A stretch of DNA of 64,000 nucleotides from Chlorocebus sabaeus (GCF_047675955.1 NC_132914.1:41379521-41443520), one strand, 5' to 3'. Counted from the stretch's first letter, positions 11,061 through 21,324 are shown. Notes: a model not told the origin generated them from the sequence alone. Made by a program: numbers and translations.

Positions 11061-11125
11061 TGCTTAGCATAATTTCTGATATTACAGATACTCAGTAAAT
11101 ATTTGTTGAATGAATGTTGGATAAA
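11061..11125 (+). mobile_element. Probable L2 3' terminus
   Basis: 'ACTCAGTAAATATTTGTTGA' followed by 'ATGAATG' is the usual L2 3' ending. Little upstream L2 is recognisable. Confidence 0.5.
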
Positions 11126-11169
11126 TAAGAACATGAAGTAAATAATTACACTTAGTTTAAAATACTATA

Positions 11170-11590
11170 TAGAAATAAGTATTACTAGTATTTTGTCCTA
11201 TCCTTTCCCTCAGTACCCCTCTCTTTTAAATTATTTTTGACAGTGACATTTAATTAATTTCTTTCTTATTTTTAAACATCTTACCTTGTCAATAAGTATA
11301 TATTTTCATAATCTGTATAGTATAAACCTAATTTTAATGTCTGCTTATTGTTCCATTGTGTGTGTCTAACATAATTTATATCATAGTGTTCTTGAATTTG
11401 GGGGTGTTTTCTGTTTTCCTCTTTTATAAACAGAACCTCAAAGAATGTCCATGTACATACATTAAAAATTATGCTCATTTGCACAATTATTTATTTAAGA
11501 AAAATGCCTAGAGTTAGAATTTTTGAGTCAAAGAATGTGCACATTTTTCACTTGGTATGTATTTCCAAGTTGTCCTATGACCTTTGATCT
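11170..11590 (-). mobile_element. Ancient LINE remnant, antisense
   Basis: Weak resemblance to old LINE 3' regions ('AAAAATGCCTAGAGTTAGAA', 'TTTGAGTCAAAGAATGTGCAC'). Family is not resolved (old L1 or similar). No coding capacity. Confidence 0.4.
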
Positions 11591-11594
11591 TCAA

Positions 11595-12408
11595 TTTGAA
11601 GAAATTGGTATTTTTGAAAAGAAGCTATATTCTTTGACCCACTAATTGAAATAATCTGTCTTATAGAAATATAAGTAGTTTTGGTCGGGCGCGGTGGCTC
11701 ACGCCTGTAATCCCAGCACTTTGGGACACCAAGGCAGGTGGATCACCCGAGGTCAGGAGTTCAAGACCAGCCTGGCCAACATCGTGAAATCCTGTCTCTA
11801 CTACAAATACAAAAAACTAGCTGGGCATAGTGGTGGGTGCCTGTAATCCCAGCTACTCGGAAGGCTGAGGCAGGAGAATCACTTGAACCTGGGAGGTGGA
11901 GGTTGCAGTGAGCCAAAATCGTGCCACTGCACTCCAGCCTGGGCGACAGAGTGTGACTCTGTCTCAAAAAAAAAAAAAAAAAAAAAAAAAGAAGAATATT
12001 TTGAGGGCTTGTAGCAACTAATAGCTGAAATCAATGTGAATGACCACATATAAGAAAAAGCTTGAATAAAATGTGGATCATTCATGTTACATAATATGTA
12101 GCCCTTGGTTTAGATCTGTTAACTCATGATAATGCCCGTGATGCTAAGTGAGAATATCGGTTGCAAAGTAATATGGATAGTATGGTTCTTTTTTTGTAAA
12201 AACAAAAAACAAACACACACATAATAATACTTTATATATGTTTATGATTTGTTTGAACGTACAGGAAGCTGTGAAAGGATACACTCAAGTTCTTAAAACT
12301 GTATCTTAGTGTGTGTATGTATATCTTAGGATTGTTTCACATTTTACAATGAAAAAATTTTGCTTTTGTAAGAAAAAGTAAATAAGACAAAAAAAAAAAA
12401 AAAAAAAA
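11595..12408 (+). mobile_element. Ancient LINE 3' end, split by an Alu
   Basis: Plus-strand phrases of an old LINE 3' part ('GTTGCAAAGTAATATGGATAG', 'TTTTTTTGTAAAAACAAAAA', 'AAGGATACACTCAAG') end in a 20-A run at 12389-12408, as expected of a LINE tail. The Alu at 11683-11990 interrupts it. Subfamily not resolved. Confidence 0.5.
11683..11990 (+). mobile_element. AluS, full length
   Basis: Well-preserved Alu starting 'GGTCGGGCGCGGTGGCTCAC' with a 24-A tail. Inserted in the older LINE remnant. Confidence 0.96.
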
Positions 12409-13635
12409 TCACGGCCTTAACAAACCACTCTGACTTTTCTGCAAACTGTGCTGTCAAACTAGACAGCTTCCTGTAGTCCTCAGAGGAATTTCAGGGCTTT
12501 GAAGAGTGTGCCCTGAAGTCAGGATCACTTTTATAGTTAGCTTAATTGGTATATTATTTTACACAAGATAACGGCTAAACCGTTGTGATTTCTCCAGCCA
12601 TTGATGTTCTCAGAGGTAATCATCCTCAGAAAGGCTGCTGAAAATATGGTCGCTTACATCCTGGGTCTGTTTCATGTCAAACAACCAATTTTTTTAGAAG
12701 AGGAAATAGAGGATGAAATAGCAAAAGTGTTTCAATTTAAGAAATTGTTTTCAGAAATAATCTATACTTTTCTGTTGATAAGAGGAAGGAACAATTTTTG
12801 TTGCAGCTAAAAATATAGAATAAAATAAGGTGACAACAATAGGTTGTAGCTAAATGCATGCTTTTATTAACTCACTAGATGTATGCTGTGATTTTGATTA
12901 AAATTTTGTCTTTCTGAAGGAGAGAAGTAAATATTAGAAAGAAAAAACCTTGATATGTGTTAGAAAATTGTAAGTCTAGTAGCACTATGTAAAAGTCATT
13001 TTAAAATGAGAAAGTTTAGAAATTTGGAGAACAAAAGTAAAATAAACACTTTAGAAAAGTAAAATTGGTTATTGCTCATGGGAAAAATCTTGGTCATTGA
13101 ATGTTTCTGAACAGAGATGGTGACACAGTGAATTAAATATGGTAGGTAGTCATTCATAAATGTGTACCAGTGATATATTGAAAATAGCTAGTGAAAGAAG
13201 TTCCTGGAATACTGTATTTATACTTGATTAGCCAGTAATACTTGGGTTAAATGATAAATGCTGGTCATAAATGCTGATAAGTGAGTAAGTTTGTCAAACA
13301 TGATCAGATCAGGGATCTGAAAACCCTGTATGTTAATATTATTTTTAATATATGTAGATTTTGGATACATATATGAACAGTTTTATCAAAGCATATACTG
13401 AAATTGTTCTATTCCTGTGGGAGCCTCAGAATTCAAAATCAAACTATCATTTTGACATAGATCATAAATAAGTGATAATAAGTTAATGAATAAGGCAGAT
13501 TTTATATTATGTTTTCTAAAACTTTATCATCAAAACAGTTTAAAGCATTGTATTCAATGTCAATGAAATTAAATACTAAAATAGAAACAAAAGTTTCCAT
13601 GGAGTCATTGGTGACCACAGTATGTGTCAGTGTAT

Positions 13636-13651
13636 AGTTGCATATGCAACT
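13636..13651. other. Perfect 16-bp palindrome
   Basis: AGTTGCATATGCAACT equals its own reverse complement and holds overlapping ATGCAA half-sites, similar to part of an octamer motif. About one perfect 16-bp palindrome is expected by chance in 64 kb, so function is not implied. Confidence 0.9.
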
Positions 13652-14692
13652 CCATTGCTCCCTGTTGGTGAGGTCAGTGTGAGCGCCATATCTCTCTGAA
13701 GCAAACTTGTGTGTCTTCTCAGTGCAGGCCTCAAAGTAGTATGCAAATATATTTTGCTATTGGATGAGATAAGTGTATCAATGCGTATAGCTTACAGGTA
13801 GAGATACAAGTCATGCCTCCTCCTAATTCTGGGTCTGATGAGGGCTATGTCGTCTCCATAGTTTGATTCTAAGCCATCCTACTGTGCCTGCTTGCTGTAT
13901 TTTTGAACAGCCCCAACTCCTTTCTACATATTTCATCAATGTATGTTGTATCAGCATGTGAAGTTTAAAGCACTCATTTAAATCAAGTTTATCTAATTCA
14001 ACTAACTGTTAATTTGTTTCTGCTGCCTTTGGAGTAATCTATCTCCAGGCCTTCCTGTGTTATCTTGAATAATTGAGAGTGTACTGGTAGAAAGAGCCAC
14101 ATTGCTGCAGAAGATGCTGCTAAGCCTCCAGGAGGTTCCCTTCGCTTGAGCAAGATCGAAAGTGATTCCAGCTGGCTAGAAAAAGAAATTACATGAAGCC
14201 TGTAATGGACCCTTAGGAAGGAAATCTGTTTCTACCCAGACAGAAAAATAATTCATTTGTAAGGAATATAAATTAAAGCTTTCTTCAAGTCATTGGAGTG
14301 TCTCTAATATTTTTCAGGTAGCATTTTTCATACTTTCCTATTTCATCAACTTTTAGTACGAAATTTTCTGAGCTTTAGTTTTCGCATTTATGAAATCAAG
14401 TAATAATGCCTGTCCTCAATTCTACGAATTTATGAAGATCAAATAGGAGGATGTAAAGGCTCCTATAAATTATAAATTTACCCACTATCCTAAGGCATTG
14501 TTTTATTTATCAGGGTGGCTTTTGCTTTTTTATTACTTTTCATAACTACTTGCACTATATACTGTTATTTGAATACAATAACATAAAACCAACCATGTTA
14601 CATGGTTAGATAACTTTAAAAAAAATTTCTTTCTAACTTCAGTTTTTGTTCCTTTTATTTTTCCTGTGCAGAAAGAAAAATCATCCTGTCAG

Positions 14693-14920
14693 CTACTCAT
14701 GTCTAATTTCAAAATTATCTTGCAGAATTAAGCATTGAGGCTTTGTAGAAATTCGGGGAGTAAAAGGAATTGCAGATGAATGCCAGCTCCTCCTGGGCAT
14801 GCTGTTGTTCTTAATGTGAAAGGTCCGGTTTTGCTCAGCATCAATCAATGGTGACTTGGAACTGGGTGCAGGGGTCCCTAAAGAATCCCCTGCAGACGGA
14901 GACAGTCTCCCTTGAGCCAT
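14693..14920 (-). other. Unassigned 75-codon open frame in unique sequence
   Basis: This antisense frame starts at an ATG (14920) and ends at TAG. It stays open upstream of the ATG for 16 more codons before a TGA near 14968. The product would be basic and rich in Ser and Pro (motifs 'SPSAGDSLGTPAPSSKSP' and 'MPRRSWHSS'). It has no signal peptide, membrane segment or domain that I recognise. Upstream on the same strand a pyrimidine-rich 'TTGTTTCTTTTACAAG' string near 15010 could act as a splice acceptor. The frame lies outside repeats, unlike most others here. Chance frames of this length are common in the window, so coding status is unproven. Confidence 0.2.
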
Positions 14921-15570
14921 TTTCCACAGAGCCTGAGTGGTGTGACCTCTTGCTGCTGCAGTTTCTCAAAGTGATTGTATTTCACTGCTCTCATAAACAC
15001 ATCTTGTAAAAGAAACAAGGTTGCCTTTTAGACTGTGCTCTTGCTTGACAAGAAAAATAAAACCCAGTCTACTTTCAGGACCTTATGGCCTAATAAGTCA
15101 ACCCTTTTCATTTTTGTTAAGAATACTTTTGTATCAACTTGCCATTCTTCAGGTAAAAGTACAATTTATTATGAAAGAAGAGAATGTGGATGATAAATAG
15201 GCCTTTTATGTTCTTGTTACCTGTGATTCAGAAAATTCTAACTCATAGAGCTGGTTAAATAGAGAATTCTAAAACCAGTAACAAGGAGATGCTTGTTAAA
15301 TCTACTTTTTAATGCTTGTTTATTTTATTATACACATGACATGTACTATTCACTGTTCATCTTATGTATATGGGAGCTTGCAATTTTTGGTCTATTATAT
15401 ATGCCTATATATTTTATGTTTGCTGCTATCAGGAACACAGATATAATTAAACAAGGCTAGGATTTATTTTATTTTATATTTGTAGGTTATTATGGAGTCC
15501 AAAGATTTTTTTTCACATGATATATAGAGAAAAGCATTTGTGCATGCCTTTGTGTCGGTAAGCATAAGAA

Positions 15571-15600
15571 CTCTCTGTCACCCAGGCTGGAGTGCAGTGA
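15571..15600 (-). mobile_element. Orphan 30-bp Alu scrap
   Basis: 'CTCTGTCACCCAGGCTGGAG' followed by 'TGCAGTG' matches an antisense Alu right-arm segment closely, yet no other Alu sequence adjoins it on either side. Confidence 0.85.
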
Positions 15601-15722
15601 ATACAAAGAAAATGTAAGATATTTTACTAATACTTTTTATATTATGTGTTGAAATGATAATATTTTAGATATATTTGATTAGGTAAAATATTAAAATCAA
15701 TTTCACTCTTTAAAGACTTTAA
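15601..15722. other. AT-rich spacer
   Basis: No recognised feature. The target duplication of the Alu pair (AAAGACTTTAA) lies at its right end. Confidence 0.5.
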
Positions 15723-16029
15723 GGCCAGGTGTGGCAGCTCACGCCTATAATCCCAACACTTTGGGAGGCTGAGGTGGGCGGATCACCTGAGGTTGAGAGT
15801 TTGAGACCAGCCTGACCAACATGGAGAAACCCCGTCTCTACTAAAACTACAAAATTATCCAGGTGTGGTGGCGCGAGCCTGTTGTCCTCACTACTCAGGA
15901 GGCTGAGGCACGAGAATCACTTGAACCCAGGAGGCGGAGGTTGTGGTGAACTGACATCACACCATTGCACTCCAGCCTGGGCAACAAGATCAAAACTCTG
16001 TCTCAAAACAAAAAACAAAACAAAAAAAA
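15723..16029 (+). mobile_element. AluS, first of a tandem pair
   Basis: Full-length Alu. Its tail ('AAAACAAAAAACAAAACAAAA') runs directly into a second Alu in the same orientation. The pair is bracketed by AAAGACTTTAA left and right. Confidence 0.94.
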
Positions 16030-16303
16030 GACTGGGCATGGTGGCTCACGCCTGTAATCCCAGCACTTTGGGAGGCCGAGGCAGGAGATCACCAAGTCAG
16101 GAGATTGAGACTATCCTGGCTAACACGGTGAAACCCCGTCTCTACTAAAAATACAAAAAATTAGTCGGGTGTGGTGGCGAGTGCCTGTAGTCCCAGCTAC
16201 TTGGGAGGCTGAGGCAGGAGAATGACGTGAACCCGGGAGCTTGCAGTGAGCCAAGATTGAGCCACTGCCCTCCAGCCTGGATGACAGAGCGAGACTCCCT
16301 TTC

Positions 16304-16334
<31 letters not shown>
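16030..16334 (+). mobile_element. AluY inserted in the tail of the preceding Alu
   Basis: AluY-like features ('CTATCCTGGCTAACACGGTG', 'GAACCCGGGAGCTTGCAG' with a small deletion of 'GCGGA' type). The 34-bp A-tail is nearly uninterrupted. Confidence 0.93.
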
Positions 16335-16336
<2 letters not shown>

Positions 16337-16644
16337 CTTTAAAAATGTGGTTACTAAAAAATTTAAAATTCTGTGTGAAGCTTGCATTGTATTCCTATTG
16401 CACAGTACTTTTCTAAACAGTCTTGGCATAGAAATATGTTTATATCCTTTATCCTTCTTTACCAAATTCCTCACTTTGCCCGATTTTGAGGACAGTTTAA
16501 AGAGGTCTGCACATTCTGCAAGCATTAATTTCTGTTGTCTCACATCAAAAATTTCATTAGAAGTATCTGAAGAGTTTGCTCATCTCTAAGAGATTTCATC
16601 TATAAAAAGCTGATTTTAAATTAAAAAGCTGATTAAATTTTAAT

Positions 16645-16833
16645 ATATACAAGTAAGCTTCATTAGATAAATGAGGAAGAATAATTATAATAAATAAGCC
16701 TTATTACATTTTCTCAAGAAGTGATTTTAGTTATTTTGGAGACATGCATTTAAAAAGAGAAACATTGTTGAAAGGCTCAGGATTGTGTATTTCTTGTCTT
16801 TTTCTGTTTCTTCTTGATGTATTATAGTACATT
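16645..16833 (+). repeat. Direct repeat copy A (about 190 bp)
   Basis: Starts 'ATATACAAGTAAGCTTCATT' and ends 'CTTGATGTATTATAGTACAT'. Copy B at 17310-17499 matches over the whole length with only a handful of differences, such as 'ATAATTATAATAAATAAG' against 'AGAGGTATAATAAATAAG', and 'GATTGTG' against 'GATCCAG'. It is not a family I recognise, so a local segmental duplication is more likely than two transposon copies. Confidence 0.9.
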
Positions 16834-16905
16834 TAGGTCAATGAGCATAAATGTTGTGGAGTTTAGCTGTGCATGTATGGAAAGGAGGTTTTCTTCCTTG
16901 GGCGA

Positions 16906-16924
16906 GGGCACCTTCTGGTGGAAG
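16906..16924 (-). promoter_or_regulatory. Weak CTCF-like motif
   Basis: On the minus strand CCACCAGAAGGTGCCC resembles the CTCF core CCACCAGGGGGCGC, with two or three off-consensus positions. It lies between the two duplicated blocks. This is motif resemblance only. Confidence 0.2.
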
Positions 16925-17309
16925 ATACTGAACACAGCAGCTTATTCAATGGTCAGATGTAGATTTTAAGATTCTGGAATTGGTAAAAAATTTATTTCAG
17001 ATATTTGGAGGAAAAAAACTAAGATTACCAATAAAGATATTCATTTCTTTGCAGCATCTTTTATAATTGAAGCTCATCTCAGTTCTAGGACTTCTTTTTC
17101 TTAGTTATGCAAGGCTAAGATTGAGACAGTATAATAAGAGCATTCTGATTTGGAGTGCTTTTTAAAAATGCAAAGTTCTTATTGGAGTTTTTAGGTTATT
17201 TTTCCCAAAAGTTTCCAATGGTGGTTTTTGTATCCACTACAAAAAGGAGAAGAGTTCTATATTTTTGTTCTTTTTAATGTAAAACTTGAGGATGTTTAGG
17301 TTATTTACT

Positions 17310-17499
17310 ATATACAAGTAAGCTTCATTAGATAAATGAGGAAGAAGAGGTATAATAAATAAGCCCTATTACATTTTCTGAAGAAGTGATTTTAGTTATT
17401 TTGGAGACATGCATTTAAAAAGAGAAACATTGTTGAAAGGCTCAGGATCCAGTATTTCTTGTCTTTTTCTGTTTCTTCTTGATGTATTATATAGTACAT
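17310..17499 (+). repeat. Direct repeat copy B (about 190 bp)
   Basis: Partner of copy A, displaced by about 665 bp in the same orientation. It differs by a 2-bp AT insertion near its end ('TATTATATAGTAC'). The 475 bp between the copies is not visibly duplicated. Confidence 0.9.
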
Positions 17500-17996
17500 A
17501 TGATTATTCAAGTGATATCTTTTCATCACTGCATTTCATATACAAAGCCTGCCAAAAATAACTATGAAATAGCTGAGATCTTAAATACTGAGAACAAAAT
17601 AGATTTCTCATAATTTGGAATTACATTAACCAGCAACAGTAAGACAGTTAAAATATGAGCCAACATTCAGCTAATCAGCTAAACAGAGATTTCCAAAACC
17701 ACTTATTGCCTTTCCAGGCTGATGTAAGAATAGTTATGAGTGGTTGAAAGGGAATGAATCAGTTGGATTTCCTTTTAATGTAGAGATCCTGGCAGCCCAT
17801 TTCTAAAATTGTGCATATTACCTTCTTTGGAACCTAGTAAAAATGTGAAAAACAGTCAGATGATGAAAACATAAGAGAAATACCATTCTTTCTTTTTATG
17901 AAAGACAAAAAAAACAAAAAACAAAAAAACAAAAAAAACAAGGAGCTAGCCAACCAACTCTATTCTAAGGGAGGAAATATAGTAAGAGTGGCCTAT

Positions 17997-18297
17997 AGCC
18001 AGGCGTAATGGCTCATGCCTATAATCTCAGCACTTTGGGAGCTGAGGTGGGATGATTGCTTGAGCCCAAGAGTTTGAGACCAGCCTTGGCAACATGGCAA
18101 AACCCTGACTCTACAAGAAATACAAAAATTGGCCGGTTGTGATGGCTTATGCCTGTAGTCCAGCTACTCAGGAAGCTGAGGTGAGAGGCTCTCTTGAGCA
18201 CAGAAGGTCAAGGCGGCAGTGAGCCGTGATCACACCACTGCACTCCAGCCTGGGCAACAGAGTGATACCATCTCAAAAAAAAAAAAAAAAAAAAAAG
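17997..18297 (+). mobile_element. AluJ
   Basis: Diverged full-length Alu with AluJ phrases ('GATGATTGCTTGAGCCCAAG', 'GGTCAAGGCGGCAGTGAGCC') and an A-tail at 18276-18297. Confidence 0.93.
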
Positions 18298-18800
18298 GAC
18301 TGGATTACTCTATTAGTGAAAGGAGCCAAAATTTACCCATATTGATAGCAGAGAACTGAAATGGCTATTTTACTTGTATGAAAATATTGACTTTGCTTAT
18401 TAATTAAAATGCTTTCATGAGTTGAAATGTGATAATATACTTTTAGATCAGTGTATTCAATAATATATATTATTATATTTTATTATTTATTAGGTAAATA
18501 AATTCTCAATGGAATAAAAAAATTCAAACCCATTTTCCCAAAAACTATATTTTTAGATTTATAGTATTTGTTTTAGTGATAACTTTTGTTCAGTTCTGTC
18601 TAGCATTTCCAGAAATCTATACTTGTTTCATGGCCTCCAGTAAAGGTTTCTGTCCATGAGGGGTTTTGATCCCATGTCTGTCCAAAAAAGACAATTGACT
18701 TTTTTTGGTAGGGAAGGATTCATTTAAGTGGAATCTTCCAAGTAGCTATCTCTACCATCTCCCGTATTCTTGCTCCACTCTTACTGTTTTGTTTGTCTGT
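18298..18800. other. AT-rich unique sequence
   Basis: No recognised element. An (TATTAT)n-like patch lies at about 18460-18495. Confidence 0.5.
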
Positions 18801-19042
18801 TGTGGAGTCCTAATTAGGGAAAAAGACTCAGGCTGGTGGGAACAGGGGAAAGCCAAAGAAAAAGCAGATAAGCTTTAAGTCTGCCTTTCTTCCTGGTTCA
18901 GGGCATGTAGCCCTCCAGCACAAATAACTCACAGTCTTCCTGTGTTCAGCTTACCACCAGACCCTACAAGTTAGCACACTGCATTCTTGGCATTATCAGT
19001 ACAGCACAAAGTCCTCTTCAGCACACAGCACAAGCACCATCC

Positions 19043-19049
19043 TATAAAA
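19043..19049 (+). promoter_or_regulatory. TATA box of LTR
   Basis: TATAAAA in the context 'CATCCTATAAAATCCCC', correctly placed upstream of the AATAAA signal for an LTR promoter. Confidence 0.6.
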
Positions 19050-19145
19050 TCCCCAGCAAGCCTTTGTCTCCTTGCAGTCAGCGCCACTCTTGCTGACTTG
19101 CCCATGGCACCCTCGCAACGTATTTTCATACTTTCTGCTTTCTCT

Positions 19146-19151
19146 AATAAA
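19146..19151 (+). terminator. Polyadenylation signal of LTR
   Basis: AATAAA in 'TCTCTAATAAATCTGCC', about 100 bp after the TATA box and about 60 bp before the presumed LTR end. Confidence 0.6.
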
Positions 19152-19210
19152 TCTGCCTTTCTTTACTTACAAATGTCTTGGTAAATTATTCTAACTGCCT
19201 GCGCAATACA

Positions 19211-19940
19211 GGCCCCAGATAGTCGCTACCCGAGACACCTATCCTATCCCATTTATGAAAGTGAGGTAGCGAGCCAATAAACAAACGCTTCATGGATTCG
19301 TAGCAATCACAGTCTCTTGAGAGCAGGGTGTCCACCTGACCTCTTTTGGTGTGAACAATTCAGCTTTGTGTGTGTTGGTCCTAGTCAGGGCGGGCTGTGT
19401 AAGGACACTGTTTTGAGATCAGCGTGCCTTGTGCCTGTGTAGGCTTGTTGTCAACACGTGAGTGCTTCAAAGAGAATGGAGTACAGCTTCCCTCCCAACT
19501 TTGTTCTCTTGCTTTCATAAAGATTTAAGGGCCTCCCCTATTATCTTTTTTTTTCTTCTTTTTTTTTTGGATATCCAGATACAGTTTATTTTCACGAGAA
19601 AGAACTTTTTTTTTAAAAAAAAAAACAAATGTGAATTCATTGTAAAACATTAAGGACGTGCAGCCAAGAGGGAAAAAAAAGAACAGTGTCTATCATTTAC
19701 CATTTTGAGATGACTAGTGTTAATATTTTTGGAAGTTTTGTTTTTAGGCATAAATGTATACTTTATATTTTTTTAGGTAAAGAAACTTTATTACTTTTTG
19801 CCTTTTCGGCTAAGACCAAGTGTAAATAAAAAAGCTTTAACCTTAGTGTGTGAGACAAATATGTATACAACAAATTTCACCATCATATGGTAGAAACAGT
19901 AATAGAGATATGCGCAGGAAGCTCTCAGAATACAGAAGAC
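19211..19940. other. Unique sequence next to the LTR
   Basis: The first ~30 bp may be LTR or leader. A T-run (about 19541-19569) and a T/A palindromic run (about 19605-19624) follow. No gene or retroviral coding segment is recognised. Confidence 0.45.
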
Positions 19941-20440
19941 AGACATTTAGTTCAGCCACAAGTAACCAGGGAAGGCTTCCTGGAGATGGTTTTACAAGAG
20001 ATTAATTTGAAAGAATAGGTAGAAGTTAGCTAAGTACGGACAAGAGAAAAAGCATTCCAGGTATGAGACATTTTAGTATGAAACAGTATGTTGAGCACAG
20101 GTAATTACAGCTAATGAGGTATTTCTAGAATATTGAGCATAAGTTGTGCTAGAGATAAAGGCAGTCACCATGACATAGGGGAAACCTGTGCATCATATTA
20201 TCTATCCCATATGCTATAGAGAGGCATTAAAAGTTCTTAAGCAGTAGAGTAATAATTTAGGTAGGTGGTATAGATCACTTTGGCAGCAGAAAGAAGGATG
20301 AATAGTGGAAAATCCTGGAGACAAGAAAACATCTAAGGAGGGTAAAGGGAGAGGAGAACAGGGACTAATGAATATAAGGGACATATAGAGGGCAGTGTAC
20401 CTGCAAAGAAGAGGAAAAAGAATTGCTAGAGATGGAGGAA
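19941..20440 (-). mobile_element. L2 fragment, antisense
   Basis: Antisense L2 phrases in order: 'AGGGAAGGCTTCCTGGAGA', 'AAAAGCATTCCAGGTATGAG', and then the 'AAAGTTCTTAAGCAGTAGAG' and 'GATCACTTTGGCAGCAG' equivalents. Old and frame-broken. Confidence 0.7.
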
Positions 20441-20488
20441 ACATCTAAGAGAGTATGGTGCCATAGGCATTAAGAGAAGAGAGTATTT

Positions 20489-20516
20489 CAACAACAACAA
20501 CAACAACAACAACAAC
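20489..20516 (+). repeat. (CAA)n microsatellite
   Basis: Nine perfect CAA units. Confidence 0.97.
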
Positions 20517-20775
20517 ATGGTCAAGTAGGGAAGGACTGGGATGTGTCACTTAGATTTGTATGTAGATCACTTAAGATTTTATAAAAGATATTTCAGTGGA
20601 GTGGGGGGGATGGAAGTCTGATTGCAGTTGGTTCAGGAGTAAATAGTACTTAGGCAAAATCAAGCAACTTGCATAGCTTAAAAAATCGGGCTTTGAAGGC
20701 GAGGAAAGAGACAGAACAATAATTTGAGGGGGACATAGTTTTGAGAATTTTTTTTTTTTTCTGGCGAGGTAGCCA

Positions 20776-20994
20776 TTTCTTTTTTTTTAACTTTTAAGTT
20801 CAGGGGTACATGTGCAGGATTTGCAGGTCTGCGACATAGGTAAATGTGTGTCAAGGGGGGGTTATTGTACACATTATTTCATTAGCCAGGTATTAAACCT
20901 AGTACCCATTAATTATTTTTCCTGATCCTCTCCGTCCTCTCACCCTCCATCCCCAGAAAGGCCCCAGTGTGAATTCTTCCCCTCTATGTGTCCT
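20776..20994 (-). mobile_element. L1 3' end, antisense, 5' truncated
   Basis: T-run then antisense primate L1 3'UTR ('AAGTTCAGGGGTACATGTGC', 'CCTGATCCTCTCCGTCCTC') ending at 'CTATGTGTCC'. Only about 220 bp survives. Confidence 0.92.
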
Positions 20995-21324
20995 TGGGCC
21001 TCACCTATTTTCTTTTATTTTTTGGAGACAAAGTCTCTCTCTGTTGTCCAGGCTGGTGTACCGTGGTGTGATCTCGGCTCACTGTACTTCTGCCTCCTGG
21101 GTTCAAGCAATTCTCATGCCTCAGCCTCTGGAGTAGCTGGGACTACAGGCGCACACCACCACGCCTAGCTAATTTTTGTGTTTTTCTGTAGAGATGGGGT
21201 TTTGCCATGTTGGTGAGGCTGGCTTCGAGCTCCCGACCTCAAGTGATCTGCCTGCCTCGGCCTCCCAAACTGCTGGGATTATAGGTGTGTGCTGCTGTGC
21301 CTGGCCTGGGCCTCACCTATTTTC
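20995..21324 (-). mobile_element. Alu, antisense, with perfect 18-bp target duplication
   Basis: The Alu body occupies about 21013-21306. TGGGCCTCACCTATTTTC stands at 20995-21012 and again exactly at 21307-21324. The body is rather diverged (AluJ or old AluS). The intact 18-bp duplication is striking for that degree of divergence. Confidence 0.94.

Larger units (their letters stand above)
12409..15570. other. Longest repeat-free stretch (about 3.2 kb)
   Basis: I find no Alu, L1, L2, MIR, LTR or DNA-transposon phrase here, although the window averages about one Alu per 2 kb. It contains a 16-bp palindrome at 13636-13651 and an antisense open frame at 14693-14920. No exon, RNA gene or CpG island is recognised. 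Confidence 0.55.
16335..17996. other. Unique sequence containing a local direct duplication
   Basis: Apart from the duplicated blocks listed separately and an A-rich patch at 17905-17941, I recognise no repeat or gene. Confidence 0.5.
18801..19210 (+). mobile_element. Solo-LTR-like element (endogenous retrovirus, probably ERV1)
   Basis: About 410 bp beginning TGTGGAGTCC and ending CAATACA (TG...CA). It holds a TATA box (19043) followed about 100 bp downstream by a polyadenylation signal (19146) and a short pyrimidine-rich U5-like part. This is the U3-R-U5 order of a gammaretrovirus-like LTR. No internal gag, pol or env sequence is recognised on either side. The right boundary is uncertain: no flanking 4-6 bp target duplication is visible at these ends, and the LTR or a leader could extend to about 19240. 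I cannot name the family. Confidence 0.6.

Noticed and set aside
20489..20516. Regular repeat units as a possible CRISPR-like array
   Set aside because: It is a simple (CAA)n microsatellite without spacers, in a primate genome.
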